Positions 1-9,544 of a stretch of DNA of 64,000 nt are shown here, in pieces. How positions within the stretch are numbered: the stretch's first letter is position 1; the number at the start of each line of letters is the position of its first letter. Below the pieces are notes generated by a model, which searched no databases, had not been told where the DNA came from, and saw only the letters and a list, made by a program, of their open reading frames with translations. This DNA comes from DMER64 sp041654355. GTDB lineage: Bacteria > Bacteroidota > Bacteroidia > Bacteroidales > UBA932. The position numbers were made by a program, and so were the translations under genes. Location of the stretch: the NCBI GenBank assembly GCA_041654355.1, contig JBAZDQ010000007.1, positions 9,634-73,633 on the forward strand. The letters run 5' to 3'.

Positions 1-1140
1 TGGACACGCCTGGGACGCAGAAGGCCTTTCTTTTTGGCAGGAGCCATTATGGCATCCATAGCCCTCGTTCTGATGCCCAATGCCCCTATGCTGGCGCCTT
101 ACATAGCCCCTATGTTCATCGGGGCAGGTATTTTGATGATCATGGATGCCTCTATCAATGTGGCCATGGAACCTTTCAGGGCCCTGGTTGCCGATCTGCT
201 TCCTTCCGATCAGCGTACACTGGGCTTTTCCGTTCAGACATCGCTTATAGGAGTCGGGGCCGTTTTGGGAGCTGTCCTTCCGTACCTTTTGACCAACTGG
301 TTTGGTATATCCAATGTACCTGAACCGGAAAGCGGGGATCTGGTGGCCCACAACGTATCATACGCCTTTTATATAGGAGCTGCGGTTCTTATGGGCAGTG
401 TGTTGTGGACCGTAATAAAAACAAAAGAACATCCGCCGGAAGACGGGAATCATCCTCAAAAAATGCCCTTCTGGCAGATAGGTAAAGATTTTCTGAAAAT
501 TCCGAAAACAATGAAACAGCTGGGAGTGGTTCAGTTTTTTTCCTGGTTTGCCTTGTTTTCCATGTGGGTCTATATGGTCCCTGCAGTGGCCGAGCATGTC
601 TACGGTTCTACCGACAATGCCTCACAGGCTTATGCAGATGCAGGCGACTGGGTAGGTATCCTGCAGGGGGTATACAACGGAGTAGCCGCTGTTTTTGCAT
701 TTTTACTCCCGTGGATAGCCAAAAAAATCGGACGCAAAGGCACCCATGCTTTGTGCCTTTTCCTGGGAGCAGCAGGATTTCTTTCTTTTTACATCATCAA
801 GGATCCCGCGTTGCTCATACTACCCATGATAGGGGTCGGTATTGCATGGGCCGGTATCCTGGCCATGCCTTACTCGATCCTGGCCGGAGCCTTGCCTGCC
901 CATAAAATGGGCGTTTACATGGGAATATTTAACTTCTTTATAACCATCCCCCAGATATGCAACGGGCTTATAGGAGGGATTATGGTAAAACACATTTACG
1001 GGGGACACACCATTTTTGCCCTGGTGTTCTCCGGAATATGTCTGCTGATAGCTGCCGTGAGCGTTTTCTTTGTAGACGACAAAGACGATCCCGTACAGCT
1101 CTCTTTCAGATATAAACAACGAATAAGATTATCAACCTAA
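1..1140 (+). CDS. MFS sugar transporter, 5'-truncated by window edge
   Basis: The reading frame is open from base 1, so the true start lies outside the window; 379 C-terminal residues are visible. The first residues contain LGRRRPF, the charged loop after TM2 typical of MFS sugar transporters of the SLC45/GPH-like kind found in Bacteroidetes sus loci. About ten hydrophobic segments follow, with a charged central loop (near residues 130-160) dividing the two halves. It lies 19 bp upstream of susC in the same orientation, which suggests it carries maltose or maltodextrin from the periplasm across the inner membrane after outer-membrane import. The substrate is inferred from context; the MFS assignment is seen in the sequence. 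Confidence 0.85.
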   Translation, partial: WTRLGRRRPFFLAGAIMASIALVLMPNAPMLAPYIAPMFIGAGILMIMDASINVAMEPFRALVADLLPSDQRTLGFSVQTSLIGVGAVLGAVLPYLLTNWFGISNVPEPESGDLVAHNVSYAFYIGAAVLMGSVLWTVIKTKEHPPEDGNHPQKMPFWQIGKDFLKIPKTMKQLGVVQFFSWFALFSMWVYMVPAVAEHVYGSTDNASQAYADAGDWVGILQGVYNGVAAVFAFLLPWIAKKIGRKGTHALCLFLGAAGFLSFYIIKDPALLILPMIGVGIAWAGILAMPYSILAGALPAHKMGVYMGIFNFFITIPQICNGLIGGIMVKHIYGGHTIFALVFSGICLLIAAVSVFFVDDKDDPVQLSFRYKQRIRLST

Positions 1141-1159
1141 CAATTAATCACTAACCTAA

Positions 1160-4159
1160 ATGTTTATGAAAAGACTGATGACTTTTTTGCTTGCGGTCTC
1201 GCTTTTCTCCCTGACTTCCGCTTACGCTCAGTACGAAGTAAGGGGGACTGTCGTTGATGTCAACGACCTGGCGGTGATCGGAGCTACGGTTCTGCAACAG
1301 GGAACCACTAACGGCGTCACAACAGATCTTGACGGAAACTTCACTTTAACAGTACCTTCTCCCGAAACGATGTTGGAGGTATCCTACCTGGGATACCAAA
1401 CCATAGTGGTTGCTGCAAGAAATGCAACAAGGATCGTTATGCACGAGGATTCAGAACTGCTGGAAGAACTCGTGATCATTGGCTACGGTACTGTCAAAAA
1501 GAGCGATATGACAGGTTCCGTTGTCGCGATCAAAGCCGAAGATGTCAACCGCGGAGCGGTTGTATCACCGGACCAGATGTTATTGGGAAAAGTCTCCGGA
1601 TTGCGTATTACACCCGCCACCGGACAGCCCGGTTCATCGGCAACAATAAGGATCCGTGGGGCTGCATCCCTGAATGCCTCCAACGATCCTCTGATTGTTA
1701 TAGACGGAGTTCCTATCACGGGGGACGGAGGAGCCGGAATGGGAAATCCCCTGGGATCTGTAAACCCGAATGACATTGAAAGCTATACCATCCTGAAAGA
1801 TGCCTCGGCAACCGCCATTTACGGTTCAAGGGCTTCTAACGGTGTGATCATCATCACTACCAAGAAAGGTTCCGGAAAAGGGGTCAATGTAAGTTACAAT
1901 TCCAGTTACTCGGTAAAACAGAATGCCTCTCGTGTAGAGATGCTTTCTGCCGATGAGTACCGGACATTCATGTCCACAACTTACGGCAGCAACCAGACCA
2001 TCCAAAATCTTTTGGGTGATGCCAGTACAGACTGGCAGAAAGAAATTTACAGGTTATCCTTCAATACGGACCAGAACGTCAGTGTTTACGGATCCACTTC
2101 TTTCATGCCTTACCGGGTGAGTCTGGGATACAACCTGGATCAGGCCACTTTAAAGGTCGGTGACAACCAGCGAGCCAACCTGGATATCAGCCTGTCGCCG
2201 GAATTTTTTGATAAGCACCTGACCATCAATGTCAATGCAAAAGGAATTTATCAGAAAACCAACTGGGCCCCTACGGGCGCTATTGGAAATGCCCTGGCAT
2301 TTGATCCCACAAAACCCACACATTTCACCTTCTGGTTTGATCGGGATGTGATTGATACATCCAAAGCCAACGGGTACTGGAACTGGTTCAACAGCGACGG
2401 AAGTGCCAATACCATGGCAAGTACGAACCCGCTTTCCACATTGTATGATTATACCAATTATAATTATACGCTGCGGTCCATGGGTAATATCCAGCTTGCC
2501 TATAAGGTCCACGGACTGGAAGATCTGACGGCCAATGTAAATGCCGGATACGATGTGGCCAGCACGCACGGCGAGCGTTTCAATGCTTTAAACTCAATTT
2601 CCGCCATGCGTTCCAGCAACGATTTGTACGTTAACTATGATAATTACAACCTCAATACACTGTTGGAAAGCTACCTCAATTACAACCATGATTTCCGTAA
2701 CAGCAACCTGGATGTAATGGCCGGTTATTCCTGGCAGCACAACTTTGTTCAATATGATGAGGAACAGTACCGTAACACGGAACCTGACGGACCGGGAGAA
2801 CATTATTATACGGCACCAACCAATGCCAAGGAGTATTACCTGCTCTCTTTCTTTGGCAGGATCAATTACTCTATTGCCTCACGCTACCTGTTCACCGTAA
2901 CGGTTCGTAACGATGCTTCTTCGCGTTTCAGCAAAGCCAACCGCTGGGGTTTCTTCCCCTCGGCTGCATTTGCCTGGAACGTGGCAGAGGAAAACTTCCT
3001 GAAAAACAGCAAAGCCATATCCGGACTAAAGTTACGTATTGGCTGGGGACGTACCGGGCAACAGGATATAGGTTCGGATTATTATCCTTACCTGGCCCGC
3101 TACCTTTCCTCATCTGCTTTGGAAATGAGGTACTTCATGGGTGACGGCTATTATACCACACTGGCGCCCCTGGCTTATAATTCCAATTTGAAATGGGAAA
3201 CCACGGAAACCTATAACGTAGGTCTGGACTTTGGATTTGCCAACGACCGTATAACCGGTAGTGCAGAAGCTTATTACCGCTATACGTATGATCTGCTGAA
3301 CGTCATTTCAACCCCTCTGGGTTCCAACTTTGGCAACAGCATCATATCCAATATCGGAAACATGGAAAATAAGGGACTGGAATTTACACTCAACTTTATT
3401 CCCGTCCAGACGGCAGACTTTCACTGGTCTATAGGAGGTAACCTGACCCTTCAGGACACTAAGATCACCAAATTGACCACCCTTCAGACAGAAGGCTACC
3501 TGGGAGTAACCACGGGATCCGGAATGGGAGGAACCGGTGGTTACAGTTCTTTGCATCGTGAAGGTTTTTCACCTTACACCTTCTATATGTTCCAGCAATT
3601 GTACGACAACGACGGCAATCCCGTTCAAAACGGATTGGTAGACCGTGATGGGGACGGTGAGATCACAGATGCCGACCGTTACGTAACCGGGTTTAGTCCC
3701 ACTCCCGATGCTTTCTTTGGAATCAACACCCAGTTCCGTTACAAAAACTGGGATCTGGGCCTGAACGGGCACGGGTCAATAGGAAATTATGTAATCAACG
3801 GTGTCGCAATGGGCTATTCCACTTCCTACAGCGATGACTGGAACAAAGGATATCTGAACAACGTAAGTAGAGAATACCTGGTTGAAGGTTGGACAGCTCC
3901 GTCTGAAAACAACCAAAAGTATTCAGATATGTTTATTGAGAATGCATCCTTCTTCCGCATAGACGATATCAACCTGGGTTATACGTTTGACAATCTGAAA
4001 TTCGCTAAAAGTATACGAATAGCCGCCTCGGTTCAGAATGTATATACCTTTACCAAATACAGGGGACTGGATCCCGAGATCATGTCTTCAGACGGTGTGG
4101 ATTTCAATATCATACCCCGTCCCAGACTCTATACCCTGCGTCTTAATATTAATTTTTAA
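1160..4159 (+). CDS. susC: SusC-like TonB-dependent outer-membrane starch oligosaccharide transporter
   Basis: This is a 999-residue SusC/RagA-family protein. It begins with a signal peptide ending near SAYA-QYEV, then a carboxypeptidase-regulatory-like domain (about residues 27-105, GTVVD to YLGYQT) and the plug domain (about 110-240) that starts with the family hallmark IGYGTVKKSDMTGSV and contains IRIRG and PLIVIDGVP. A long beta-barrel follows and the protein ends in an aromatic residue (LNINF), usual for outer-membrane barrels. A second in-frame ATG six bases downstream is an equally possible start. It imports oligosaccharides across the outer membrane together with the SusD partner encoded 12 bp downstream. 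Starch/maltodextrin specificity is inferred from the surrounding amylase genes. Confidence 0.95.
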   Translation: MFMKRLMTFLLAVSLFSLTSAYAQYEVRGTVVDVNDLAVIGATVLQQGTTNGVTTDLDGNFTLTVPSPETMLEVSYLGYQTIVVAARNATRIVMHEDSELLEELVIIGYGTVKKSDMTGSVVAIKAEDVNRGAVVSPDQMLLGKVSGLRITPATGQPGSSATIRIRGAASLNASNDPLIVIDGVPITGDGGAGMGNPLGSVNPNDIESYTILKDASATAIYGSRASNGVIIITTKKGSGKGVNVSYNSSYSVKQNASRVEMLSADEYRTFMSTTYGSNQTIQNLLGDASTDWQKEIYRLSFNTDQNVSVYGSTSFMPYRVSLGYNLDQATLKVGDNQRANLDISLSPEFFDKHLTINVNAKGIYQKTNWAPTGAIGNALAFDPTKPTHFTFWFDRDVIDTSKANGYWNWFNSDGSANTMASTNPLSTLYDYTNYNYTLRSMGNIQLAYKVHGLEDLTANVNAGYDVASTHGERFNALNSISAMRSSNDLYVNYDNYNLNTLLESYLNYNHDFRNSNLDVMAGYSWQHNFVQYDEEQYRNTEPDGPGEHYYTAPTNAKEYYLLSFFGRINYSIASRYLFTVTVRNDASSRFSKANRWGFFPSAAFAWNVAEENFLKNSKAISGLKLRIGWGRTGQQDIGSDYYPYLARYLSSSALEMRYFMGDGYYTTLAPLAYNSNLKWETTETYNVGLDFGFANDRITGSAEAYYRYTYDLLNVISTPLGSNFGNSIISNIGNMENKGLEFTLNFIPVQTADFHWSIGGNLTLQDTKITKLTTLQTEGYLGVTTGSGMGGTGGYSSLHREGFSPYTFYMFQQLYDNDGNPVQNGLVDRDGDGEITDADRYVTGFSPTPDAFFGINTQFRYKNWDLGLNGHGSIGNYVINGVAMGYSTSYSDDWNKGYLNNVSREYLVEGWTAPSENNQKYSDMFIENASFFRIDDINLGYTFDNLKFAKSIRIAASVQNVYTFTKYRGLDPEIMSSDGVDFNIIPRPRLYTLRLNINF

Positions 4160-4171
4160 TACTAGGTAGAT

Positions 4172-5842
4172 ATGAAAAAGATTATGAAAAACAGTTTTAT
4201 TGTGGCGTCAGCCTTTATTTTCCTGCTGACCTCGTGTATCAAAGATTTGAACACGTTGCCGCTGAATGAGACAGATGCTACCTCGGAGACCGCATACGCA
4301 GAGCCTGCCAGTTATTTGAACGGATTATCCTATTTATATGGTTACTGGGCCCTTGTAAGTCAGAACGACATGGGATCCCCGGATATTGCCGTTGCCGATG
4401 CCGGACAAAGTGAGCTCACCCGTATGTATATGGTTTTGAACGAACTCTCCACAGATTCCTTTAAGATCATCTGGGGAGACAATTACATAGTTCCCATTCA
4501 ATACCATCGCTGGACATCAGCAGATAACGAAGCCATTATTGCCGTTTATACACGCTGCATGAAAGGCATTACCCTGGTCAACGAATACCTTTTACAAACC
4601 TCCGATGAAAAACTCAACGACAGGGGACACTCCGGCGAGATTGCCACGGTGCACCAATACCGTGCCGAAGCACGCTTCAACCGCGCTTTGTACTATTACC
4701 TGCTTCTGGATTTATTCGGGAATCCGCCTTTTGCCCTGGAAGAAAATATTGGAGGTGAGTTGCCCAAACAGATAGGCAGGGATGCCCTTTATGCATGGAT
4801 TGAAGGAGAATTGCTAGACCTGGCAAACAGCGAAGACATGCCGGGCAAAGGTGATGTCCCGTATCCCCGCGCATCCAAAGGTTCGGCATGGGCAGTTTTA
4901 GCCCGTATGTATCTGAATGCAGAAGTATACACAGGCACACCTCAGTGGCAAAAAGCAAAAGATGCCGCCGCTAACGTAATAGGTATGGGATACCAGTTGC
5001 ATCCCAATTACCAGGAACTCTTTATGCAGGACAATTCCACCAACGGGGCCACCCAGGAATTCATAGTCGGTGTTGTTTACGATAAGGACAATACGCAGAG
5101 CTGGGGTGGTACGACCCACCTGGTTTCAGCTACCTTAAGCTCAGATGCAAATACGGCTATAGCCCAAAACCTGGGGATCAGCGGTATGCTGAATCCCGAG
5201 ACCTGGAACGGATATCACATTGCCGATGATTTCGTGCAACGCTTTAAACTTAACGGCGTTCAATGGGGAGCTACCTCCGGATTCGGTTACGACAGGGAAA
5301 ATAGCGACAAACGCGCTTTCTTCTACAACATCGGATCCACCAAAGAATTTGATAACACCACCACCGACACCGGCTGGAGGTGCTGGAAATTCACCGGTTT
5401 GTACTCCGACGGCCATACCGTATCAGATGCCGAGCCCAATTACAAATTCTCTTCCATTGACTTTCCGGTTTTTCGCCTTGCCGAGATGTATCTTATATAT
5501 GCCGAGGCCGATGCACGTCTGAACGGCGGTGTGGTCACCGACCCCTCTGCCATCGATTACATTGGTCAATTGCGCCAGAGAGCAGGTGTGGCCTCCACAA
5601 CCCCTTCGACCATCGATCTGGACTGGCTGCTTGACGAACGTGCCCGCGAACTGATGTGGGAAGGACACAGAAGGACCGATTTGATCCGTTACGGATACTT
5701 CACCTCTATGCAATTTCCCTGGACCCTGAAGGGAGGGGTGATGAACGGCAAGGTGTCGTTACCGGAGCACCGCAAGGTATATCCAATTATTCTAAGCGAT
5801 CTGAATGCAAATCCCAACCTGGTTCAGAATCCCGGATACTAA
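4172..5842 (+). CDS. susD: SusD-like surface starch-binding lipoprotein
   Basis: This is a 556-residue RagB/SusD-family lipoprotein. The signal peptide ends in the lipobox LLTSC, and the Cys is followed by IKDLN, which resembles the acidic export signal of Bacteroidetes surface lipoproteins. The body carries SusD features: an N-terminal TPR-like helical part (about residues 90-250, including AEARFNRALYYYLLLDLFG) and the C-terminal region with FRLAEMYLIYAEADAR and DERARELMWEGHRRTDLIRYG. It follows susC by 12 bp, the standard pairing in which SusD closes as a lid over the SusC barrel and presents glycan. It is presumably co-transcribed with the surrounding + strand block. Confidence 0.95.
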   Translation: MKKIMKNSFIVASAFIFLLTSCIKDLNTLPLNETDATSETAYAEPASYLNGLSYLYGYWALVSQNDMGSPDIAVADAGQSELTRMYMVLNELSTDSFKIIWGDNYIVPIQYHRWTSADNEAIIAVYTRCMKGITLVNEYLLQTSDEKLNDRGHSGEIATVHQYRAEARFNRALYYYLLLDLFGNPPFALEENIGGELPKQIGRDALYAWIEGELLDLANSEDMPGKGDVPYPRASKGSAWAVLARMYLNAEVYTGTPQWQKAKDAAANVIGMGYQLHPNYQELFMQDNSTNGATQEFIVGVVYDKDNTQSWGGTTHLVSATLSSDANTAIAQNLGISGMLNPETWNGYHIADDFVQRFKLNGVQWGATSGFGYDRENSDKRAFFYNIGSTKEFDNTTTDTGWRCWKFTGLYSDGHTVSDAEPNYKFSSIDFPVFRLAEMYLIYAEADARLNGGVVTDPSAIDYIGQLRQRAGVASTTPSTIDLDWLLDERARELMWEGHRRTDLIRYGYFTSMQFPWTLKGGVMNGKVSLPEHRKVYPIILSDLNANPNLVQNPGY

Positions 5843-5875
5843 CAGACTATGATTCACTCATAAATGATTACAATT

Positions 5876-6958
5876 ATGAAATATACTAAATACATAACGT
5901 TGTTGGTCGCCTCGGTGCTGGTGTTGGTTTCCTGTGATATTGAGATAGAAAAAGCCTATCTGAATCCCACCAGCGATTTTCAGGCACCTGAGTTGCTATC
6001 ACAGGGACCTGTGATAGTTAACGAAGACAACAGCAAAACAGAAAGCGTTGTATTTAACTGGACCAACGCGTCCTTCGGGCCGTCAGTTCAAATTGAATAT
6101 TCGCTCTACGCAACGGCAAATTCCAAGACAGCACTTCTGGGATCCTCGTTCACCAATTCCTTGTCTATCAGCAAATCCGATATCAACGGAGTGGTCGCTA
6201 ATGACCTGGGAATAGGTGTGAACCAAACGGCAAATATTAGTGCTTACCTGGTTGCCAAAGTATACGGCACCAATGTGGAAAACGTTACCTCAAATTCCAT
6301 TTCCTTTGACGTAACTACTTTTGCTGCTTCATTACGCACCCTGTATATGCCCGGAAATTACCAGGGATGGGACATTGAAAACGCTCCTGAGTTCTGGGAA
6401 ACAGACGGGGGAACCAATGTATACAAGATCCTTGTTAACCTGGACGACGGCTCCGAACAGTATTCTTACTTTAAAGTTACTGTTGCCCGGAACTGGTCCG
6501 ATGAAAACTGGGGGTACAATTTCCTGACACCTTCCTGGTATTGTCCGGAACAGTCGGATTCTAACCTCTCTGTAGACTTGACCGAAGGCAGCATTTATGT
6601 CCTGACTGTCAACCGTGGTAAAATGACCATAGATAAGGAAGGCGTAAGCAAGGTCGGCATTATTGGGGCTTTTGATGAAAGTGCCTGGAATACGGATCTG
6701 GACATGACTTATGATGAAGTTCAAAACCTGTGGGTATCACCTGCCATTACATTCAGCGGAGACCTGAACTTTTTGATCCGCATGAACGAAAGTTGGGACC
6801 ATAAATACGGTACCGACAACGAAGCCAGCCAGCATGTGGAAGGCGGAGTGAAACTGGTAAAAGGCGGGGCAGATCTTTATGCTCCTTCTACAGGGACCTA
6901 TATTATGAAACTCCACGGGAACAGGACCCCTTACGTTTTAGTTATGGAAAAACAGTAA
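5876..6958 (+). CDS. susE: SusE-like outer-membrane starch-binding lipoprotein
   Basis: This lipoprotein has about 360 residues with lipobox LVSC followed by DIEIE. I place the start at the second ATG (MKYTKYITLL), which gives a normal signal peptide; an ATG 12 bases upstream is in frame. Residues about 25-150 form a SusE N-terminal domain. Two carbohydrate-binding modules follow: one beginning LYMPGNYQGWD (about residue 155) and one beginning VGIIGAFDESAW (about 258) with the FLIRMNESWDHKYG signature. This layout matches SusE, with two starch-binding modules. It is expected on the cell surface, holding starch near SusC/SusD/SusG. Its sequence is clearly related to the modules of the next gene. 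Confidence 0.85.
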   Translation: MKYTKYITLLVASVLVLVSCDIEIEKAYLNPTSDFQAPELLSQGPVIVNEDNSKTESVVFNWTNASFGPSVQIEYSLYATANSKTALLGSSFTNSLSISKSDINGVVANDLGIGVNQTANISAYLVAKVYGTNVENVTSNSISFDVTTFAASLRTLYMPGNYQGWDIENAPEFWETDGGTNVYKILVNLDDGSEQYSYFKVTVARNWSDENWGYNFLTPSWYCPEQSDSNLSVDLTEGSIYVLTVNRGKMTIDKEGVSKVGIIGAFDESAWNTDLDMTYDEVQNLWVSPAITFSGDLNFLIRMNESWDHKYGTDNEASQHVEGGVKLVKGGADLYAPSTGTYIMKLHGNRTPYVLVMEKQ

Positions 6959-6978
6959 CCGATTAAAGAGACGCAATT

Positions 6979-9540
6979 ATGAAAATATTTAAATATTTAT
7001 TTGCTGCAACCGTTTTAAGCATGGCAGCCGTCTCCTGTGAGGTGATCAGTGAAGATGCCTTTTCCACGGCTCCCGTAGCCCCGGAAATGTATGCACACTC
7101 AGACATACTGATGACATCCAACACTATGGAGGAACATGTGAACTTCTCCTGGAAACCGGCGCGTTTCCTGGGAGAAGGTCTGACCTATGACTTCTACGGA
7201 AAATACGGAGAAACGTCTGTAAAGATAGCTTCCACAGCGGAACTCTTCTACAGGGTTCCCAAAACGGAGTTTAAAGCAGCCATCTATACCGCATTCCCCG
7301 ATTTGCCGCAGAACGATACCTTTACCCTTACATTTTATGTGTCGGTGACCAACGGATCGGACACTTACCAGTCGGATCCCGTAACCATTGATATCTATGC
7401 CTATGGTGATGCCGTATCGGCAGAACTGACCCCACTTGTAGAGTCTGTTGTTCTGGATGTTACGGATCCCACGGGAGTACTGGAACTTCTTAACTGGAGC
7501 CCGGCCCGTTTAGGATACAACGAACCCATTACCTACGACGTTTTAATGAAATACGGCGAAGGGGAATACGTATCACTGGCCGCAGGATTAACGGAAAGAC
7601 AGTTCTCCATCACGGTAGATGAACTCAACGAAGCCGCTGTGGGAGCAGGAGCGCCCGAAGCTCAGGAAGCCAACCTGGATTTCATGGTAAAAGCTTTTTC
7701 GGAAAGTTTCCAGACCGGCGTGGTGTCAAATACGGCAACCATAGCCGTAACTACTTACATAGCTACTTATCCCGAGTTTATTTATGTACCGGGAGCTTAC
7801 CAGGGATGGGATCCCGCTTCTGCTCCAAAGATCAAACAATCTACGGTTAAGAAAGGATACTATGAAGGCATGGTAGACCTTTCCGTAGAGGGTGGAGGAA
7901 ACGTGGGATTCAAATTCTCACCCAATCCCGCATGGGAAGGAGACTTTGCCATAGACAACATTGAATTGACAACTTTCGGCGACGGTTATACAGCCCTGAC
8001 AGGATCCGGAACTACCGGCGGTGACATCACCGTTCCTTCAGGCATGTACAACATTATCCTGAACAAAAAGCTCAATACGTTGTATATGATACAGGTGGAA
8101 ACACTCAGTCTGATAGGTGCGGCACCTGTAGCCAGCAACGGCTGGGCCAATGATGTGGATATGGTTTACAATCCCGAGACGAACACATTTGAGGCTACAA
8201 CAGAAATGCAGGAAGGTGAATTCAAGATCCGTGTAAACCACGACTGGACCCATTCTGCAGGTGGAGAATCTATTAGCAACGTAAGCTTTGGAACGGGTAC
8301 AAACCTGGTCTTTGACAAGGCTGCCGCAGAATACAAAGTTGTTCTGAATGTAGGAGTCAATCCTTATACCGTTACATTTATCAATACCACGTTCCCGGAA
8401 AGGTTGTATGTACCCGGAGGACATCAGGGATGGAATCCCGCAACGGCACCTGTTTTGAACGGTGATACAGAAGGACATTACGAAGGTTTTGTTAATCTGA
8501 CGGATATCTTCAAATTCACCAGTGCACCTGACTGGGATCACACCAATTACGGAGGATCCTTTGAAGCTCTGGATACCGATCCCGGTGCAGGGAACCTGGC
8601 TGTTGACGCTCCCGGGTATTACTACCTGAAGGTTGATCTAACCACCATGAGTGCCACGGCCACCCTCATTGAACGTGTGGGTGTTGTAGGCAGCTTCTGT
8701 GCCTGGGGAGATCCCGAAGATGCCGCCATGACCTACAACGCAGAACTTGACAGGTGGGAAGCTCAGGATCTGGCATTCCCCGTGGGAACCGAATACAAAT
8801 TCCGTATGAACGGCGGCTGGGACATCAACTTTGGAGGAGATCCCCAGAACCTGGTCCAGGATGGAGGCAACCTGGTGGCTGCCGAAGCCGGAATGTACAC
8901 CGTTACTCTTAGTATTTCCACTACGCCATACCACATGACCGTTGAAAGAACAGGTGATCTGGAAACAGCTTATGCCTCTGAAGTGGTTGTAGCAGGAGAC
9001 TATTCGGGACACGCATGGAGCGCTACCGATGATCCCAAACTGTTTGGACCGGGTGACGGCACCTATAAAGGAGCCATTACCATGTACGATCCCGAATTCG
9101 GTTTTAAAATTGTGGAAAGCGGAAACTGGATCAGCGGACAGCTTATTGCCGACACCCAATTTGAATTCACCCTTTATACCGGGGACAACATGATGCTGGA
9201 TAACGGCACTTACTTCTGGAATGTAAATCTTCCGGACCAGCACGCCACAGCTACTCCTGTTAACCTGGTGGGTCTTATAGGCAGTTTTGCCGGAAGTGAG
9301 TGGGGAACCGATATAGAAATGGCTTTCGACCAGGAAGCCCTGACTTACTCGGCAACCATTGATTTGGCAGAAGGGGATGAATTCAAGATCCGCTTTAACA
9401 GCAATTGGGACCTTAATCTGGGAGGGGACATTACTGCCCTGACCCATAACGGTAATAATATTATAGTTCAGGAAACCGGTACGTACCATATCGTTTTGGA
9501 TATGGCCAACACTTCCTCGCTGACTATGACAAAGCAATAA
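6979..9540 (+). CDS. Large SusF-like lipoprotein with six starch-binding-type modules
   Basis: This is an 853-residue lipoprotein with lipobox VSC followed by EVISED. Two SusE-N/Fn3-like domains come first (about residues 30-140, with FSWKPARF, and 150-260, with LNWSPARL). Six modules of about 95 residues follow in alternating types. Type A begins with PGAYQGWDP (~270), PGGHQGWNP (~474) and AGDYSGHAW (~668). Type B begins with SLIGAAPVASNGW (~374), VGVVGSFCAWGD (~565) and VGLIGSFAGSEW (~760), each containing a FKIR/FRMN...W...GG signature. The protein is thus three tandem A-B pairs, where the SusE-like neighbour has one. It is much longer than the SusF described from Bacteroides thetaiotaomicron (three modules). 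Its role as a multivalent surface starch tether is inferred from modules and position. Confidence 0.85.
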   Translation: MKIFKYLFAATVLSMAAVSCEVISEDAFSTAPVAPEMYAHSDILMTSNTMEEHVNFSWKPARFLGEGLTYDFYGKYGETSVKIASTAELFYRVPKTEFKAAIYTAFPDLPQNDTFTLTFYVSVTNGSDTYQSDPVTIDIYAYGDAVSAELTPLVESVVLDVTDPTGVLELLNWSPARLGYNEPITYDVLMKYGEGEYVSLAAGLTERQFSITVDELNEAAVGAGAPEAQEANLDFMVKAFSESFQTGVVSNTATIAVTTYIATYPEFIYVPGAYQGWDPASAPKIKQSTVKKGYYEGMVDLSVEGGGNVGFKFSPNPAWEGDFAIDNIELTTFGDGYTALTGSGTTGGDITVPSGMYNIILNKKLNTLYMIQVETLSLIGAAPVASNGWANDVDMVYNPETNTFEATTEMQEGEFKIRVNHDWTHSAGGESISNVSFGTGTNLVFDKAAAEYKVVLNVGVNPYTVTFINTTFPERLYVPGGHQGWNPATAPVLNGDTEGHYEGFVNLTDIFKFTSAPDWDHTNYGGSFEALDTDPGAGNLAVDAPGYYYLKVDLTTMSATATLIERVGVVGSFCAWGDPEDAAMTYNAELDRWEAQDLAFPVGTEYKFRMNGGWDINFGGDPQNLVQDGGNLVAAEAGMYTVTLSISTTPYHMTVERTGDLETAYASEVVVAGDYSGHAWSATDDPKLFGPGDGTYKGAITMYDPEFGFKIVESGNWISGQLIADTQFEFTLYTGDNMMLDNGTYFWNVNLPDQHATATPVNLVGLIGSFAGSEWGTDIEMAFDQEALTYSATIDLAEGDEFKIRFNSNWDLNLGGDITALTHNGNNIIVQETGTYHIVLDMANTSSLTMTKQ

Positions 9541-9544
9541 AATT

